Numbered from the stretch's first letter, positions 15,236 to 23,397 are shown. The stretch is 34,438 nucleotides of DNA from CAYVBW01 sp964449995 (GCA_964449995.1 CAYVBW010000009.1:1-34438); one strand, 5' to 3'. Notes: generated from the letters alone by a model not told the origin. Made by a program: numbers and translations.

Positions 15236-15820
15236 TTATATCAAGGCCATCTGAACTCCGTCATTTTTTTTAGGAGTAAAACTAAAATCAACATCACACT
15301 CGATGTAACGGTTCCACTTGTTGCGAAACTTTACCTTACCATTCTTCACACCATAATCATAAATATCTCTTGTTACTCTCACGTCTTGAAGACAATATTT
15401 TTTCAGTTCTTCAAACTGCTGGTTTTTATAATACCTAATAGCATCTAGGCCATTGCCGATTTTACCCAAACCTAATGTTTCTTTGGCAACACTATCAAGT
15501 TTAATTCTGTGCCCAAAACTTTCCTTAATCCGATCCATAATGTCCAGAGTAGGTAGTGATTCAATCTCACCTGAGTAATAGGGAGTTAAGGTAGGTATAT
15601 CAAAACCATCAATATTGTAACCAATTATCACGTCAGCTTTTTCTAATAGAGGAAATAATTTTGCTAAATCTTTCTCAAAAAAAGAAAGCATCTCCCCTTC
15701 ATCCCCAACTCTTTCTCTAACATTAACTCCGACAAAGGAAACACCTAGCCTGTCAGGAAAATATCCACCGACTTGATTGAAAATTTTTTTAGTTTCAACG
15801 TCTAAAATAATCTGCATCAT
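15236..15820 (-). CDS. DEDDy-type 3'-5' exonuclease (RNase H-like fold)
   Basis: 194 aa. All four acidic residues of the DEDD superfamily can be placed: D7 and E9 in LDVET, D74 in GYNIDGFDIPTL, and Y142 with D146 in YCLQDVRVT (DEDDy type). It resembles the exonuclease domain of family B polymerases and the YprB-like RNase H group, with no polymerase part. It may trim DNA or RNA ends; the substrate is unknown. Two adjacent ATG codons start it. It lies between the superoxide dismutase and the Nudix gene in one run. Confidence 0.82.
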   Translation of the reverse strand: MMQIILDVETKKIFNQVGGYFPDRLGVSFVGVNVRERVGDEGEMLSFFEKDLAKLFPLLEKADVIIGYNIDGFDIPTLTPYYSGEIESLPTLDIMDRIKESFGHRIKLDSVAKETLGLGKIGNGLDAIRYYKNQQFEELKKYCLQDVRVTRDIYDYGVKNGKVKFRNKWNRYIECDVDFSFTPKKNDGVQMALI

Positions 15821-15881
15821 AAATAATACCTAAGCTTATTGCTTTGAGTATTACTTTTTTAACAAAAAACTTCAAGGATTT

Positions 15882-16499
15882 CTAGACTTGACAAGCAACA
15901 AACAATTCGTTCACCCTAGACCAATTAACAATCTGCCAAAAATTTTCTAGATAATCAGCCCGTTTATTTTGATATTGCAAATAATAAGCATGCTCCCAAA
16001 CATCTATCCCTAAAATGGGAATTTTGCTTATCATTAGTGGAGAATCTTGATTAGCGGTTGAGATAATTTCTAATTCTTTTTGCTCATTAACTACTAACCA
16101 CCCCCAGCCTGATCCGAATTGACTAACTGCGGTTTGTGAAAATTGCTCTTTAAAATCTTTCAAACCCCACTTAGCTTCAATAGCCTGAATAATTTTTAAT
16201 TCTGACATAGAAGCTTGCTTTTGATCATTCGGCGTCAAAATTTGCCAAAAAAAACTATGATTTGCATGACCTCCGCCATTATTGATAACCAACTGCCTAA
16301 TATCCTGAGGAATCTCATCAATATTTATCAAAATTTCATCAATATCTTTATTTTTCCACTCTGGCAAATCAGCTAAAGTATCATTTAAATTATTTATATA
16401 ACCTTAATGATGTTTGGTGTGATGAATTCTCATTGTTTTTTCATCAATGAAGGGAGTGAGAGCATCATATTTATAAGGTAATTTTGGAAGGTTAAACAT
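15882..16499 (-). pseudogene. sodA: Mn-type superoxide dismutase interrupted by an in-frame TAA at codon 32
   Basis: The full frame from the ATG at 16499 (ribosome-binding site AAAGGAAAG) to TAG at 15882 is 206 codons, the normal SOD length. It begins MFNLPKLPYKYDALTPFID and reaches IHHTKHH, where codon 32 (16406-16404) is TAA; the family has Gln there (HHTKHHQGYV). CAA to TAA is one base change. Downstream the frame is clean: GGGHANHSFFW, ANQDSPLM (Mn-type) and DVWEHAYY. The metal ligands are H26, the His of NHSFFW, and Asp and His of DVWEH. The longest piece after the stop can start at a TTG (16367; 161 aa) but would lack H26 and be inactive. A real nonsense mutation, a sequencing or assembly error, or readthrough are all possible. 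Confidence 0.9.
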
Positions 16500-16599
16500 A
16501 TCTTTCCTTTTTTATTTAGTAATAATTTACTTAATAATAAGAAAGTAGATAAAAAAAATCTGTAAAAAAATTTACAAAGAAAAAACCAAATGCTTTTGT

Positions 16600-17457
16600 T
16601 TATGAATTGTTCTTAACAATTTCAGTAGAAATTCTCATCAACTCAATTAATCTATCTTTAAACGTAGTTTCAATAAACTGATTAATTTTCTCCAAATCAG
16701 GACTTTTATCCTCAAGCTTCATATTTTTCAACTCTCTCCATAAAGGTGTCCCAATACAAAAACCAGTTGCTCCATTTTCTAAGCTTACTCTTAACTCCTG
16801 TTTGTATTCCTCATAACTCTGCCCTTGAGATGATAAAACCCAGGGAATATCCAGTTCTGCAGTAATGGTAGCAGCAGCTAGGGGATCTAGCGGGTATTGC
16901 AAAGCTACAACATCTGCTGTTCTGCATATTTCCTGGATTGCTTGTAGCTGGCTTTTTTGAAAATTTTCCTGCGAAGGTTCTTGGCCTGCTGGGGTATAAG
17001 CAATTATTTTTAGTAGTAAATGAATATCCAAATAATCACAGTAGTCATAAATTTCTGCTAAAAGTTGTTTTTTCTTTAAAGCGTTATCTTCCTGGGGATG
17101 ATAGAAAAGTTCCAAGGCAGCCATATTATAATTGTTGCGCATTTCCTCAAGACCATAGTTAGGAAATAGTGAAGGAACTGCCAATGGATCAGTTTCGTCC
17201 TGCAGGATTGTTAATCTAGTTAAAACTCCAGCTTGACCCTTTTTTTTTGTTACAGCAAAACTATAAATTGGGTCAACAATCAAACCGGTTAAGTGATGAG
17301 AGGAGATCTCCCCCATACTGGTCAACAGCTTTTCTATTACTGCTACATTTTCTTGAAGTTCTAAATTTAAACCAATTAAACTAGCCAGCTTAGGAGCAAG
17401 GTCCAGCTCAATAAGACCAATAGTGCCTTGTTTTGATTGGATTGAGGGCAGAGTCAT
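16600..17457 (-). CDS. LacD-like class I aldolase family protein, Schiff-base Lys not conserved
   Basis: 285 aa from the chosen start. The order of motifs follows tagatose-1,6-bisphosphate aldolase LacD and sulfofructose-phosphate aldolase relatives: GLIELDLAP, LIVDPIYSFA, the PSLFPNYGLEEMRNN segment, LLKIIAYTP, and the C-terminal LSSQGQSYEEYKQELRVSLE with GATGFCIGTPLW. In LacD the Schiff-base Lys lies in a DVLKVEVP strand; here that strand is DVVALQYP, with Ala at residue 185. The earlier family Lys in VKFLLYY is also absent. A longer reading from 17496 would start inside the pnp terminator, so ATG 17457 is preferred, with TACAAT 7 nt upstream. It may be a non-aldolase member; function unknown. 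Confidence 0.78.
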   Translation of the reverse strand: MTLPSIQSKQGTIGLIELDLAPKLASLIGLNLELQENVAVIEKLLTSMGEISSHHLTGLIVDPIYSFAVTKKKGQAGVLTRLTILQDETDPLAVPSLFPNYGLEEMRNNYNMAALELFYHPQEDNALKKKQLLAEIYDYCDYLDIHLLLKIIAYTPAGQEPSQENFQKSQLQAIQEICRTADVVALQYPLDPLAAATITAELDIPWVLSSQGQSYEEYKQELRVSLENGATGFCIGTPLWRELKNMKLEDKSPDLEKINQFIETTFKDRLIELMRISTEIVKNNS

Positions 17458-17464
17458 AAAAACT

Positions 17465-17470
17465 ATTGTA
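17465..17470 (-). promoter_or_regulatory. -10 box of the LacD-like gene, leaderless arrangement
   Basis: TACAAT on the minus strand ends 7 nt before the ATG at 17457, between the pnp terminator and the gene. It implies an independent transcript that begins at the start codon. It also helps choose this start. Confidence 0.45.
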
Positions 17471-17487
17471 GCAGAGATTAAAGCTTG

Positions 17488-17530
17488 AAAAAACAAACAA
17501 GCCCGACCAATTAGGTTGATCAGGCTTGTT
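17488..17530 (-). terminator. Rho-independent terminator after pnp
   Basis: On the minus strand AACAAGCCTGA pairs with TCGGGCTTGTT (11 bp, one G-T pair), with a 13-nt loop, followed by TGTTTTTTC. It starts 26 nt after the pnp stop codon and ends the nusA-infB-rpsO-pnp run. Confidence 0.9.
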
Positions 17531-17555
17531 ATTTAAATGCAGCTTAGATTAATTA

Positions 17556-19805
17556 CTATCTCCTGTAATTTCTATTGCTTCTATTACTTCTTCCTCCATT
17601 GTTTGGACGGCTCCCTCTTTTATTCTGTCTTTGTTGCTTCACTTTTTCAGCTTCATCCTTACTTAGCATTGACAAGCCAATCTTGCCGTCATCCTTAATT
17701 TCAGCAACCCTAACCTTAACTTCGTCACCAACCTTAACCAAATCATGAGCATCTTTAACAAAAGTAGTTGCCATCTGAGAAATATGCACCAATCCTTCAC
17801 GGCCTGGTAAAAATTCTACAAAGGCACCATAAGCCTCTACCCGAGTTACAGTCCCTTCATATTCTTCGCCAACTTCTACTGTTTTTAGAATATTTTCAAC
17901 CATTTTCTTGGCTTTATTGATAGCCATAATATTATCAGAAGCAATGTTGACTATTCCCACACCTTTATCCTCATCTTCATCAATATCAACTTGGGCTTCA
18001 GACAAAGCAATAATTTCTTTAATAATCTTACCTCCAGGACCGATTACTTCTCCAATGCGGTCAGCAGGAATCTCTAGCTGATGCACCTTAGGTGCAAAAT
18101 TACTCATTTCAGCTCTAGGCTCACTAATAGTCTTTAGCATTTCACCTAAAATATGAAGCCTACCAACTTTAGCTTGAGTTAAAGCTTTGCGCAGAATATC
18201 AACAGTAATTCCTGTGAGTTTGATATCCATTTGAATAGCAGTGATACCTTCTTCACTACCAGCAACCTTAAAATCCATATCTCCTACATGATCTTCCAAT
18301 CCTTGGATATCAGATAAAACTACATAATTGCTTAAGTCATCAGTACTCATTAATCCCATGGCAATCCCTGCCACTGGTCTTTTAATTGGTACTCCAGCTG
18401 CCATTAATGACAGGGTTGAACCACAGACTGAAGCCTGACTGGTTGAACCATTAGAAGACAAAATCTCACTTACAACGCGGATTGTATAAGGAAAATCAAT
18501 TTGGGCTGGAATCATAGGCAACAAGGCTCTCTCAGCCAATGCTCCATGACCTACCTCACGACGCTTAGGAAAACCAAATCTACCAGCTTCTCCGGAAGCA
18601 AATGGAGGCATATTATAGTGGTGGATGTAGTGTCTAACTTCTTCGCCTTCAATATCCTCAATATACTGACCTAAAGAAGGGCTGCCTAAAGTAACGACCG
18701 TGACAGCTTGAGTAGCTCCACGTTTAAACATGGCACTACCATGAGTTCGAGGAAAGAAATCAAGTTCAGTCCAAATAGGGCGAATTTCTTCAGGCTTCCT
18801 GCCGTCGGGTCTCACCTTATCTTCTAGAATCATGCGTCGAGCTTCTTGTTTCATTAATTCATGGACAGTATTTTTAACTTGCTTTACCTCAACTTCTTTA
18901 GCATCATCAGCTGAAAAAATACTCTCATTTAGATAAGTTGTCATTTTTTCAACCAAACCATCTAGGTCATAATCTTCTAAACGACCTTGTTTGTTAACGA
19001 CTTCATGAATTTGTTTTTTATATTTAGCAAGAATCTCTTTGGTAATGGTATCTTGAAAAGCTTTTTCTTCTGCTGTAGCTGGTTTAACTAACTCAATCTT
19101 TTCTCTGCCAACTTTTTTAACAATTTGTTCAATATTCTTACAAATTTGTTTTAACTCTTTTTGAGCTTGCATCATTGCTTCAATAACCTCTTCCTCGTCA
19201 ACTTCGTTGGCTCCAGCCTCCACCATTACAATTGATTCCCCAGTTCCAGAAACAATTAAATCTAAATCTAATTTTCCTTGTTCTGTTTCAGATGGGTTCA
19301 GTGTATATTTCTGATCTTCTTTGTTATAGCCAATACGCAAACCTGCGACTGGTCCATTAAATGGAATATTAGAAATACTTAAAGCTAAGCCTGTGGCGAC
19401 CAAGGAAAGCATGTCGTGGCTATTTTCTCCATCATAAGAAAAAACAGTGCTTACAACCTGCACTTGATTGGTAATTCCCTCTGGAAAAAGAGGTCGAATA
19501 GTGCGATCAATAACTCTAGCTTTTAAAATAGCATCATCAGTTGGTCTACCTTCACGCTTAACCCAACGCGAGCCTTTAATAATACCACTGGCGTAAAGTT
19601 TTTCCTCATATTCTACGCTTAAAGGGAAATAGCCCCAATCTACTTTATTACCAAGTGCCACAGTAACGTGGACTATTGTTTCGCCACATTTGGCTAAAAC
19701 AGCTCCAGAAACCTGTTCACTGAATTTACCAATAGTAAACTCAATTGTTTTGTCTCCAATTTTAATTTCATGATCAAATTGATCAGTATATGTTGGATAT
19801 GACAT
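17556..19805 (-). CDS. pnp: Polyribonucleotide nucleotidyltransferase (PNPase)
   Basis: 749 aa, near the usual length of about 700. It degrades RNA from the 3' end with phosphate. Two RNase PH domains are joined by a helical linker (about 230-320); the second carries FFPRTHGSAMFKRG and the GDMDFKVAG and MDIK acids of the active site. A KH domain (about 578-640, VIGPGGKIIKEI) and an S1 domain (about 645-715) follow, then a short Arg/Asn/Gly/Ser-rich tail (about 725-749), likely an RNA-binding add-on. An AAAGG ribosome-binding site lies upstream. rpsO precedes it as in many bacteria. A structured leader at 19930-19984 may control its level. Confidence 0.98.
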   Translation of the reverse strand: MSYPTYTDQFDHEIKIGDKTIEFTIGKFSEQVSGAVLAKCGETIVHVTVALGNKVDWGYFPLSVEYEEKLYASGIIKGSRWVKREGRPTDDAILKARVIDRTIRPLFPEGITNQVQVVSTVFSYDGENSHDMLSLVATGLALSISNIPFNGPVAGLRIGYNKEDQKYTLNPSETEQGKLDLDLIVSGTGESIVMVEAGANEVDEEEVIEAMMQAQKELKQICKNIEQIVKKVGREKIELVKPATAEEKAFQDTITKEILAKYKKQIHEVVNKQGRLEDYDLDGLVEKMTTYLNESIFSADDAKEVEVKQVKNTVHELMKQEARRMILEDKVRPDGRKPEEIRPIWTELDFFPRTHGSAMFKRGATQAVTVVTLGSPSLGQYIEDIEGEEVRHYIHHYNMPPFASGEAGRFGFPKRREVGHGALAERALLPMIPAQIDFPYTIRVVSEILSSNGSTSQASVCGSTLSLMAAGVPIKRPVAGIAMGLMSTDDLSNYVVLSDIQGLEDHVGDMDFKVAGSEEGITAIQMDIKLTGITVDILRKALTQAKVGRLHILGEMLKTISEPRAEMSNFAPKVHQLEIPADRIGEVIGPGGKIIKEIIALSEAQVDIDEDEDKGVGIVNIASDNIMAINKAKKMVENILKTVEVGEEYEGTVTRVEAYGAFVEFLPGREGLVHISQMATTFVKDAHDLVKVGDEVKVRVAEIKDDGKIGLSMLSKDEAEKVKQQRQNKRGSRPNNGGRSNRSNRNYRR

Positions 19806-19929
19806 ATTTTTTACCTTTTTAATTGATTAACTAGAAACTTAACCATTAAATGATTATATTAACTTAGTTTTAGCTAATCGATACATAATATTTTTTTTGA
19901 AAAATAGAAGTCAAGGCTGACTTCAATAA

Positions 19930-19984
19930 GCAGGTACTAGTTGTTTAGTTTGTTAAACTCTCTGACTAAACAAACACTACTTGC
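19930..19984 (-). promoter_or_regulatory. Large hairpin in the rpsO-pnp spacer (pnp leader)
   Basis: TTGTTTAGT (19941-19949) pairs perfectly with ACTAAACAA (19965-19973), and the outer arms GCAGGTACTAG and ACACTACTTGC extend the stem imperfectly. The spacer between rpsO and pnp (19806-20103, 298 nt) holds no gene. In enterobacteria a hairpin at this place is cut by RNase III and mediates pnp self-control; a similar role here is inference. Confidence 0.45.
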
Positions 19985-20103
19985 CAATCGAAAATCAGCT
20001 AGCTCTATCTCTCAAATTGTTAATACTAGAAGTATTATAACGCAATATGAGGAAATCACCTAATAAAACACTATGGAAAAATTAATTTAAAAAAATAAGG
20101 TTT

Positions 20104-20373
20104 TTATTTTTTTAAATCTAGTTTATTTATTAATTCCTTGTAACGATCTTCACTTCTTCTTTGCAAGAACCTCAGCAAACGTCTTCTTTTGGAAACCTGT
20201 CGCAACAATCCTTTGCGGGAATGGTCATCTCCTGGGTGTTTTTTTAAATGATCGGTTAACTCCTGAATACTTGCGGTCAGCAAAGCAATTTGAACTTCAG
20301 GGGAGCCAGTATCACCTTCAAAAAGCTGAAAATCCTTTATTATTTTGTCTTTTTGATTTTTGGACAAAGCCAT
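20104..20373 (-). CDS. rpsO: Ribosomal protein S15
   Basis: 89 aa, exactly the standard S15 length, binding the central domain of 16S rRNA. It begins MALSKNQKDKIIKDFQLFEGDTG.. and contains the conserved TGSPEVQIALLTASIQELTDHLKKHP and DDHSRKGLLRQVSKRRRLL segments. The ATG at 20373 has a strong ribosome-binding site (AAGGAG, 7 nt away); a longer reading upstream to 20469 would only translate the leader. Its own promoter and a leader hairpin precede it, so it can be transcribed apart from infB. Confidence 0.98.
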   Translation of the reverse strand: MALSKNQKDKIIKDFQLFEGDTGSPEVQIALLTASIQELTDHLKKHPGDDHSRKGLLRQVSKRRRLLRFLQRRSEDRYKELINKLDLKK

Positions 20374-20403
20374 GGTATCTCTCCTTTTGTAGAATTCCCT
20401 TAA

Positions 20404-20449
20404 CTTGCTAGAGTTATCCAGCAAGCAAAGTAACCTGCTAATTAGTATA
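20404..20449 (-). promoter_or_regulatory. rpsO promoter and leader hairpin
   Basis: TATACT (20449-20444) is the likely -10, giving a leader of about 64 nt. Within it CTTGCT (20425-20420) pairs with AGCAAG (20409-20404) around a 10-nt loop. S15 leaders often bind S15 and repress translation; the hairpin lies 18 nt before the ribosome-binding site, so such control is possible but not shown. Confidence 0.45.
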
Positions 20450-20482
20450 ATTTTTTTAAAGTATAGCAATGATAACTTTTAC

Positions 20483-21940
20483 CTATACTTCTTTTTTATA
20501 GGCGACTATTATATCACCTTTTTTAAAATCAAGACTTTTATTTTTAAAAGCTAGTCCCGCTTCACCTTTGGCCTTAACAATTTCAATGCTGTCTTTACCG
20601 TGCTTCATGCTAGTAATTGCTGGTCGGGCAATAATTTTATCATCTCTTTTTAAATAAAGTTTGTCATGACGGTTAATTTCTCCTGTAATAATCCTAATAC
20701 CAGCAATTTTTCGACCATCAAAGTCAAAAACTTGCAAAATCTCAGCCCTACCCAACTCTACTTCTCCATAATGAGGATCCATGAGCTTTAACATCTGTTC
20801 TTCTAAATCCTCAAGTAAATGGTAGATGACATCGTACTGCTTAACAGGAACCTGCATTAGTTTGGCCATCTTTTTTAATTTTGCAGGAATTTTCTGGCCA
20901 AAAACCACAATTACGCTATTTGTGGCCTGGGCCATTTCTAAATCACCCTCAGTTAAAAGACCTACACTGGCATCAACCAGCTCAATAGTTTCTTCATCTA
21001 GAGCTTGAGTGATTGCTTCCAAGGTACCTTTAACATCTGCTTTTACAATTAAATTCAATTTTTCTTTATCTCCTAGCAATAAATCAACATCGATATCATC
21101 CCAAGAAGACTTTTCTGACTCCTGTTTTTCATCTAACTCTTTTTCCTTTGGATACTCAACATTAGCTTCTTTTATAATTGATCCCACTTCAGGCACATCG
21201 TTCAGCCCTAGTATTTCTGCTGGTTCACCTGGTTGAACTGTTTGTAGCTGTTGTCCGCTTTCATTTACTAAAGACTTTACTCTGCCCTTAATGCCATCAA
21301 CTATTAGCTCTTGTTTTAATCGAAGTGTTCCTTCTTGAACAATGACTCTAGCAATTGGTCCCTTATGCTGATCTTTAGTAGATTCGATCACCACAGCCTT
21401 CAGAGGTACCTCATCATCGGCTTTAAGCTCTAGCAATTCAGCTAAGGTTAAAACATTTTCCAATAATTCATCTATACCCTTACCCTTTAGGGCAGAAATT
21501 TCTACTGTATCTACGTCACCGCCATATTCTTGAACCACCATTTCATTTTCAGTTAATTGGGTTTTAACCGCAGTTGGGTCAGCTCCTGCTAAGTCAATTT
21601 TATTTATAGCCACAATACAGGGCACGTCAGCCTCTTTAATATATTTGATTGATTCAACCGTCTGAGGCTGAACACCATCTTTAGCAGAAATGACTAAAAT
21701 CACAATATCTGTAATCTGAGCCCCTCTTTGCCGCATTTCATTAAAAGCTGCATGTCCTGGAGTATCAATAAACGTAATAGGCTTGTCTTCATACTTGATT
21801 TGATAGGCTCCAATGTGCTGAGTGATGCCACCAGCCTCACTAGCTTGAACTTTTGTTTTACGAAGGTAATCCAATAGAGTGGTTTTGCCATGATCAACAT
21901 GGCCTAGAACTGTAATAATCGGTGGTCTTGTTTTTAGCAT
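20483..21940 (-). CDS. infB: Translation initiation factor IF-2, short form
   Basis: 485 aa. A GTPase that brings initiator tRNA to the 30S subunit and promotes subunit joining. The G domain starts almost at residue 1: GHVDHGKT 13-20, DTPGH 59-63, NKID 113-116. Domains II, III and C (with the initiator-tRNA-binding end GLAFKNKSLDFKKGDII) follow. The long N-terminal extension found in most bacterial IF-2 is missing, which is common in reduced genomes. It lies 32 nt after nusA. rbfA and truB, often next in this operon, are not here. Confidence 0.97.
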   Translation of the reverse strand: MLKTRPPIITVLGHVDHGKTTLLDYLRKTKVQASEAGGITQHIGAYQIKYEDKPITFIDTPGHAAFNEMRQRGAQITDIVILVISAKDGVQPQTVESIKYIKEADVPCIVAINKIDLAGADPTAVKTQLTENEMVVQEYGGDVDTVEISALKGKGIDELLENVLTLAELLELKADDEVPLKAVVIESTKDQHKGPIARVIVQEGTLRLKQELIVDGIKGRVKSLVNESGQQLQTVQPGEPAEILGLNDVPEVGSIIKEANVEYPKEKELDEKQESEKSSWDDIDVDLLLGDKEKLNLIVKADVKGTLEAITQALDEETIELVDASVGLLTEGDLEMAQATNSVIVVFGQKIPAKLKKMAKLMQVPVKQYDVIYHLLEDLEEQMLKLMDPHYGEVELGRAEILQVFDFDGRKIAGIRIITGEINRHDKLYLKRDDKIIARPAITSMKHGKDSIEIVKAKGEAGLAFKNKSLDFKKGDIIVAYKKEV

Positions 21941-21972
21941 ATAAATACTGTTTGGCGTCTACAATTAATTTC

Positions 21973-23229
21973 TTATAAAGAAACTTGCTCGGCTTCTTTT
22001 TGTTCTTCTTGATAATCTTTAACTTTTTGATCTATGATCTCTTTCTGCTCATAAGGAATTTCCTCTGCCTGAACCCACTTATCTTGAAATCTTTCTAAAT
22101 CATAAATTGTAGTGAGTTTGTGCTGGACCAAAAATTCCCTAGTTTCTGGAGTAATTTCCTCCCAACTATCAATTTCATATTCTTCTTCACCGGTTGCTTC
22201 TGATTCAATCTCACCTTCTGCTGATTTAATTGTAATCAAATATCCTGTAAGTTTAGCTGCCAAACGTACGTTTTGACCACCTCGACCAATAGCCAAAGAT
22301 AACTGATCGTCGGGAGCAGTGACTGTCACTTTTCGATTCTCCTCATCGATTTCAACCAATAAATTTTCTGCCGGTGCCAAAGCTGCTTTTAAATATAACG
22401 TTAAATCATCATGATAAGGGACAATGTCTATCTTCTCGTTATTCAATTCTTCAATAACCTTTTGAACCCTAACGCCTCTTTGTCCGACACAAGAGCCAAC
22501 AGGATCAACTCCTTCCTGAACTGAACGAACAGCAATCTTGGTTCTAACACCAGCTTCTCTAGCTACTGACACAACTTCTACTGCACCAGAACTAACTTCT
22601 GGCACTTCACGCTCAAAAAGTTTTTCTACAAGTTCTAGAGCTGATCTAGAAACAATGATAGCAGAACCTCGATATTCATCTGAAATTTCTTTAATAAGAA
22701 CTGAAATTCGCTGATTTTTTCTATAAAATTCGCCACGCATCTGTTCTGTTGGGGGCATATAAGCTTGACCACGACCAATTTCTACAACCACTGCACCTCG
22801 ATCCATTCGCAAAACTTGTCCTGTCACCACCTCCCCCAATCGATCTTGAAAATCAGCTATAATTTGATTCTTTTCACTACGACGAATTTCCTGCAAAATA
22901 ACTTGTTTAGCTGTTTGAGCAGCAATTCTTCCAAAACCTGGAGGAGTAACTTCCTCTGCCTTACTTTCATCCCACTCAATTATTTCCTCAGTTTCCTCAT
23001 CCTTTTTTAAAACTGGAGCCTTTAGAATTTTAGACTCACCGGTTTCTTTATTTAAGTCAACATAATAATAAAAGTCATCATCTAAACCGCCCATCTCCTT
23101 GCGATAAGCAGAAACTAAAGAATGTTCAATAGCATCATAAACCGCCTGAGGATCGATTTTTCTTTCGCGTGCAATTTGAGCAATAGCAGCGGCGAATTCT
23201 GTTCTAACGACTTGATTAATGTTTGCCAT
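21973..23229 (-). CDS. nusA: Transcription termination/antitermination factor NusA
   Basis: 418 aa. NusA binds RNA polymerase and nascent RNA and sets pausing, termination and antitermination. The polymerase-binding N-terminal domain (1-125) is followed by an S1 domain (about 131-197), KH1 (GQRG at 249-252) and KH2 (GRGG at 315-318), then an acidic tail with one helix-hairpin-like segment (EEITPETREFLVQHKLTTIYDLE). rimP, which usually precedes nusA, is absent; dnaJ is upstream. A long structured leader precedes the gene at 23264-23337. Confidence 0.97.
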   Translation of the reverse strand: MANINQVVRTEFAAAIAQIARERKIDPQAVYDAIEHSLVSAYRKEMGGLDDDFYYYVDLNKETGESKILKAPVLKKDEETEEIIEWDESKAEEVTPPGFGRIAAQTAKQVILQEIRRSEKNQIIADFQDRLGEVVTGQVLRMDRGAVVVEIGRGQAYMPPTEQMRGEFYRKNQRISVLIKEISDEYRGSAIIVSRSALELVEKLFEREVPEVSSGAVEVVSVAREAGVRTKIAVRSVQEGVDPVGSCVGQRGVRVQKVIEELNNEKIDIVPYHDDLTLYLKAALAPAENLLVEIDEENRKVTVTAPDDQLSLAIGRGGQNVRLAAKLTGYLITIKSAEGEIESEATGEEEYEIDSWEEITPETREFLVQHKLTTIYDLERFQDKWVQAEEIPYEQKEIIDQKVKDYQEEQKEAEQVSL

Positions 23230-23263
23230 ATTTATATTAAATATTTTGTATTTTTTTATAAAT

Positions 23264-23337
23264 GTTTTGGTGTCTTACTGAGGCGACTAAATAAAAAAGC
23301 GCACTTGTTTAGTCCGCTCTCAATAATCAGCCAAAAC
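23264..23337 (-). promoter_or_regulatory. Structured 5' leader RNA of nusA
   Basis: The outer arms GTTTTGG (23264-23270) and CCAAAAC (23331-23337) enclose an inner stem made from GAGGCGACTAAA and TTTAGTCCGCTCTC (ACTAAA/TTTAGT perfect, extended through CGC/GCG with a bulge), around a loop of about 17 nt. The RNA on the minus strand would begin at the outer stem, since the predicted start is near 23339. It could regulate nusA or act as the dnaJ terminator. No named riboswitch was recognised. Confidence 0.55.
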
Positions 23338-23345
23338 CTTATATG

Positions 23346-23351
23346 ATTATA
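23346..23351 (-). promoter_or_regulatory. -10 box of the nusA operon
   Basis: A perfect TATAAT on the minus strand, about 8 nt before the start of the structured leader. The -35 region is weak (TAGATA at a 17-nt spacing). It lies in the short gap after dnaJ. Confidence 0.5.
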
Positions 23352-23397
23352 ACCTTAAATAGGTAAATTATCTAGTAGGGGGCAAAACATTAAAAAA

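Noticed and set aside
15882..16367. Superoxide dismutase starting at TTG 16367 (161 aa)
   Set aside because: This start lacks the first metal-ligand His. The N-terminal part of SOD is present upstream in the same frame after an ATG with a ribosome-binding site, so the gene is better read from 16499 with a stop at codon 32.
16404..16406. TAA reassigned as a sense codon
   Set aside because: Many genes in the window end normally at TAA (for example the NTPase-side and chaperone genes), so a global code change does not fit; only local readthrough or error remains.
16600..17496. LacD-like protein starting at 17496
   Set aside because: This start lies inside the pnp terminator; ATG 17457 has a -10 box 7 nt upstream.
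20104..20469. S15 starting at 20469 (121 aa)
   Set aside because: S15 is 89 aa; the ATG at 20373 has a strong ribosome-binding site and the extra part is the leader with a promoter.
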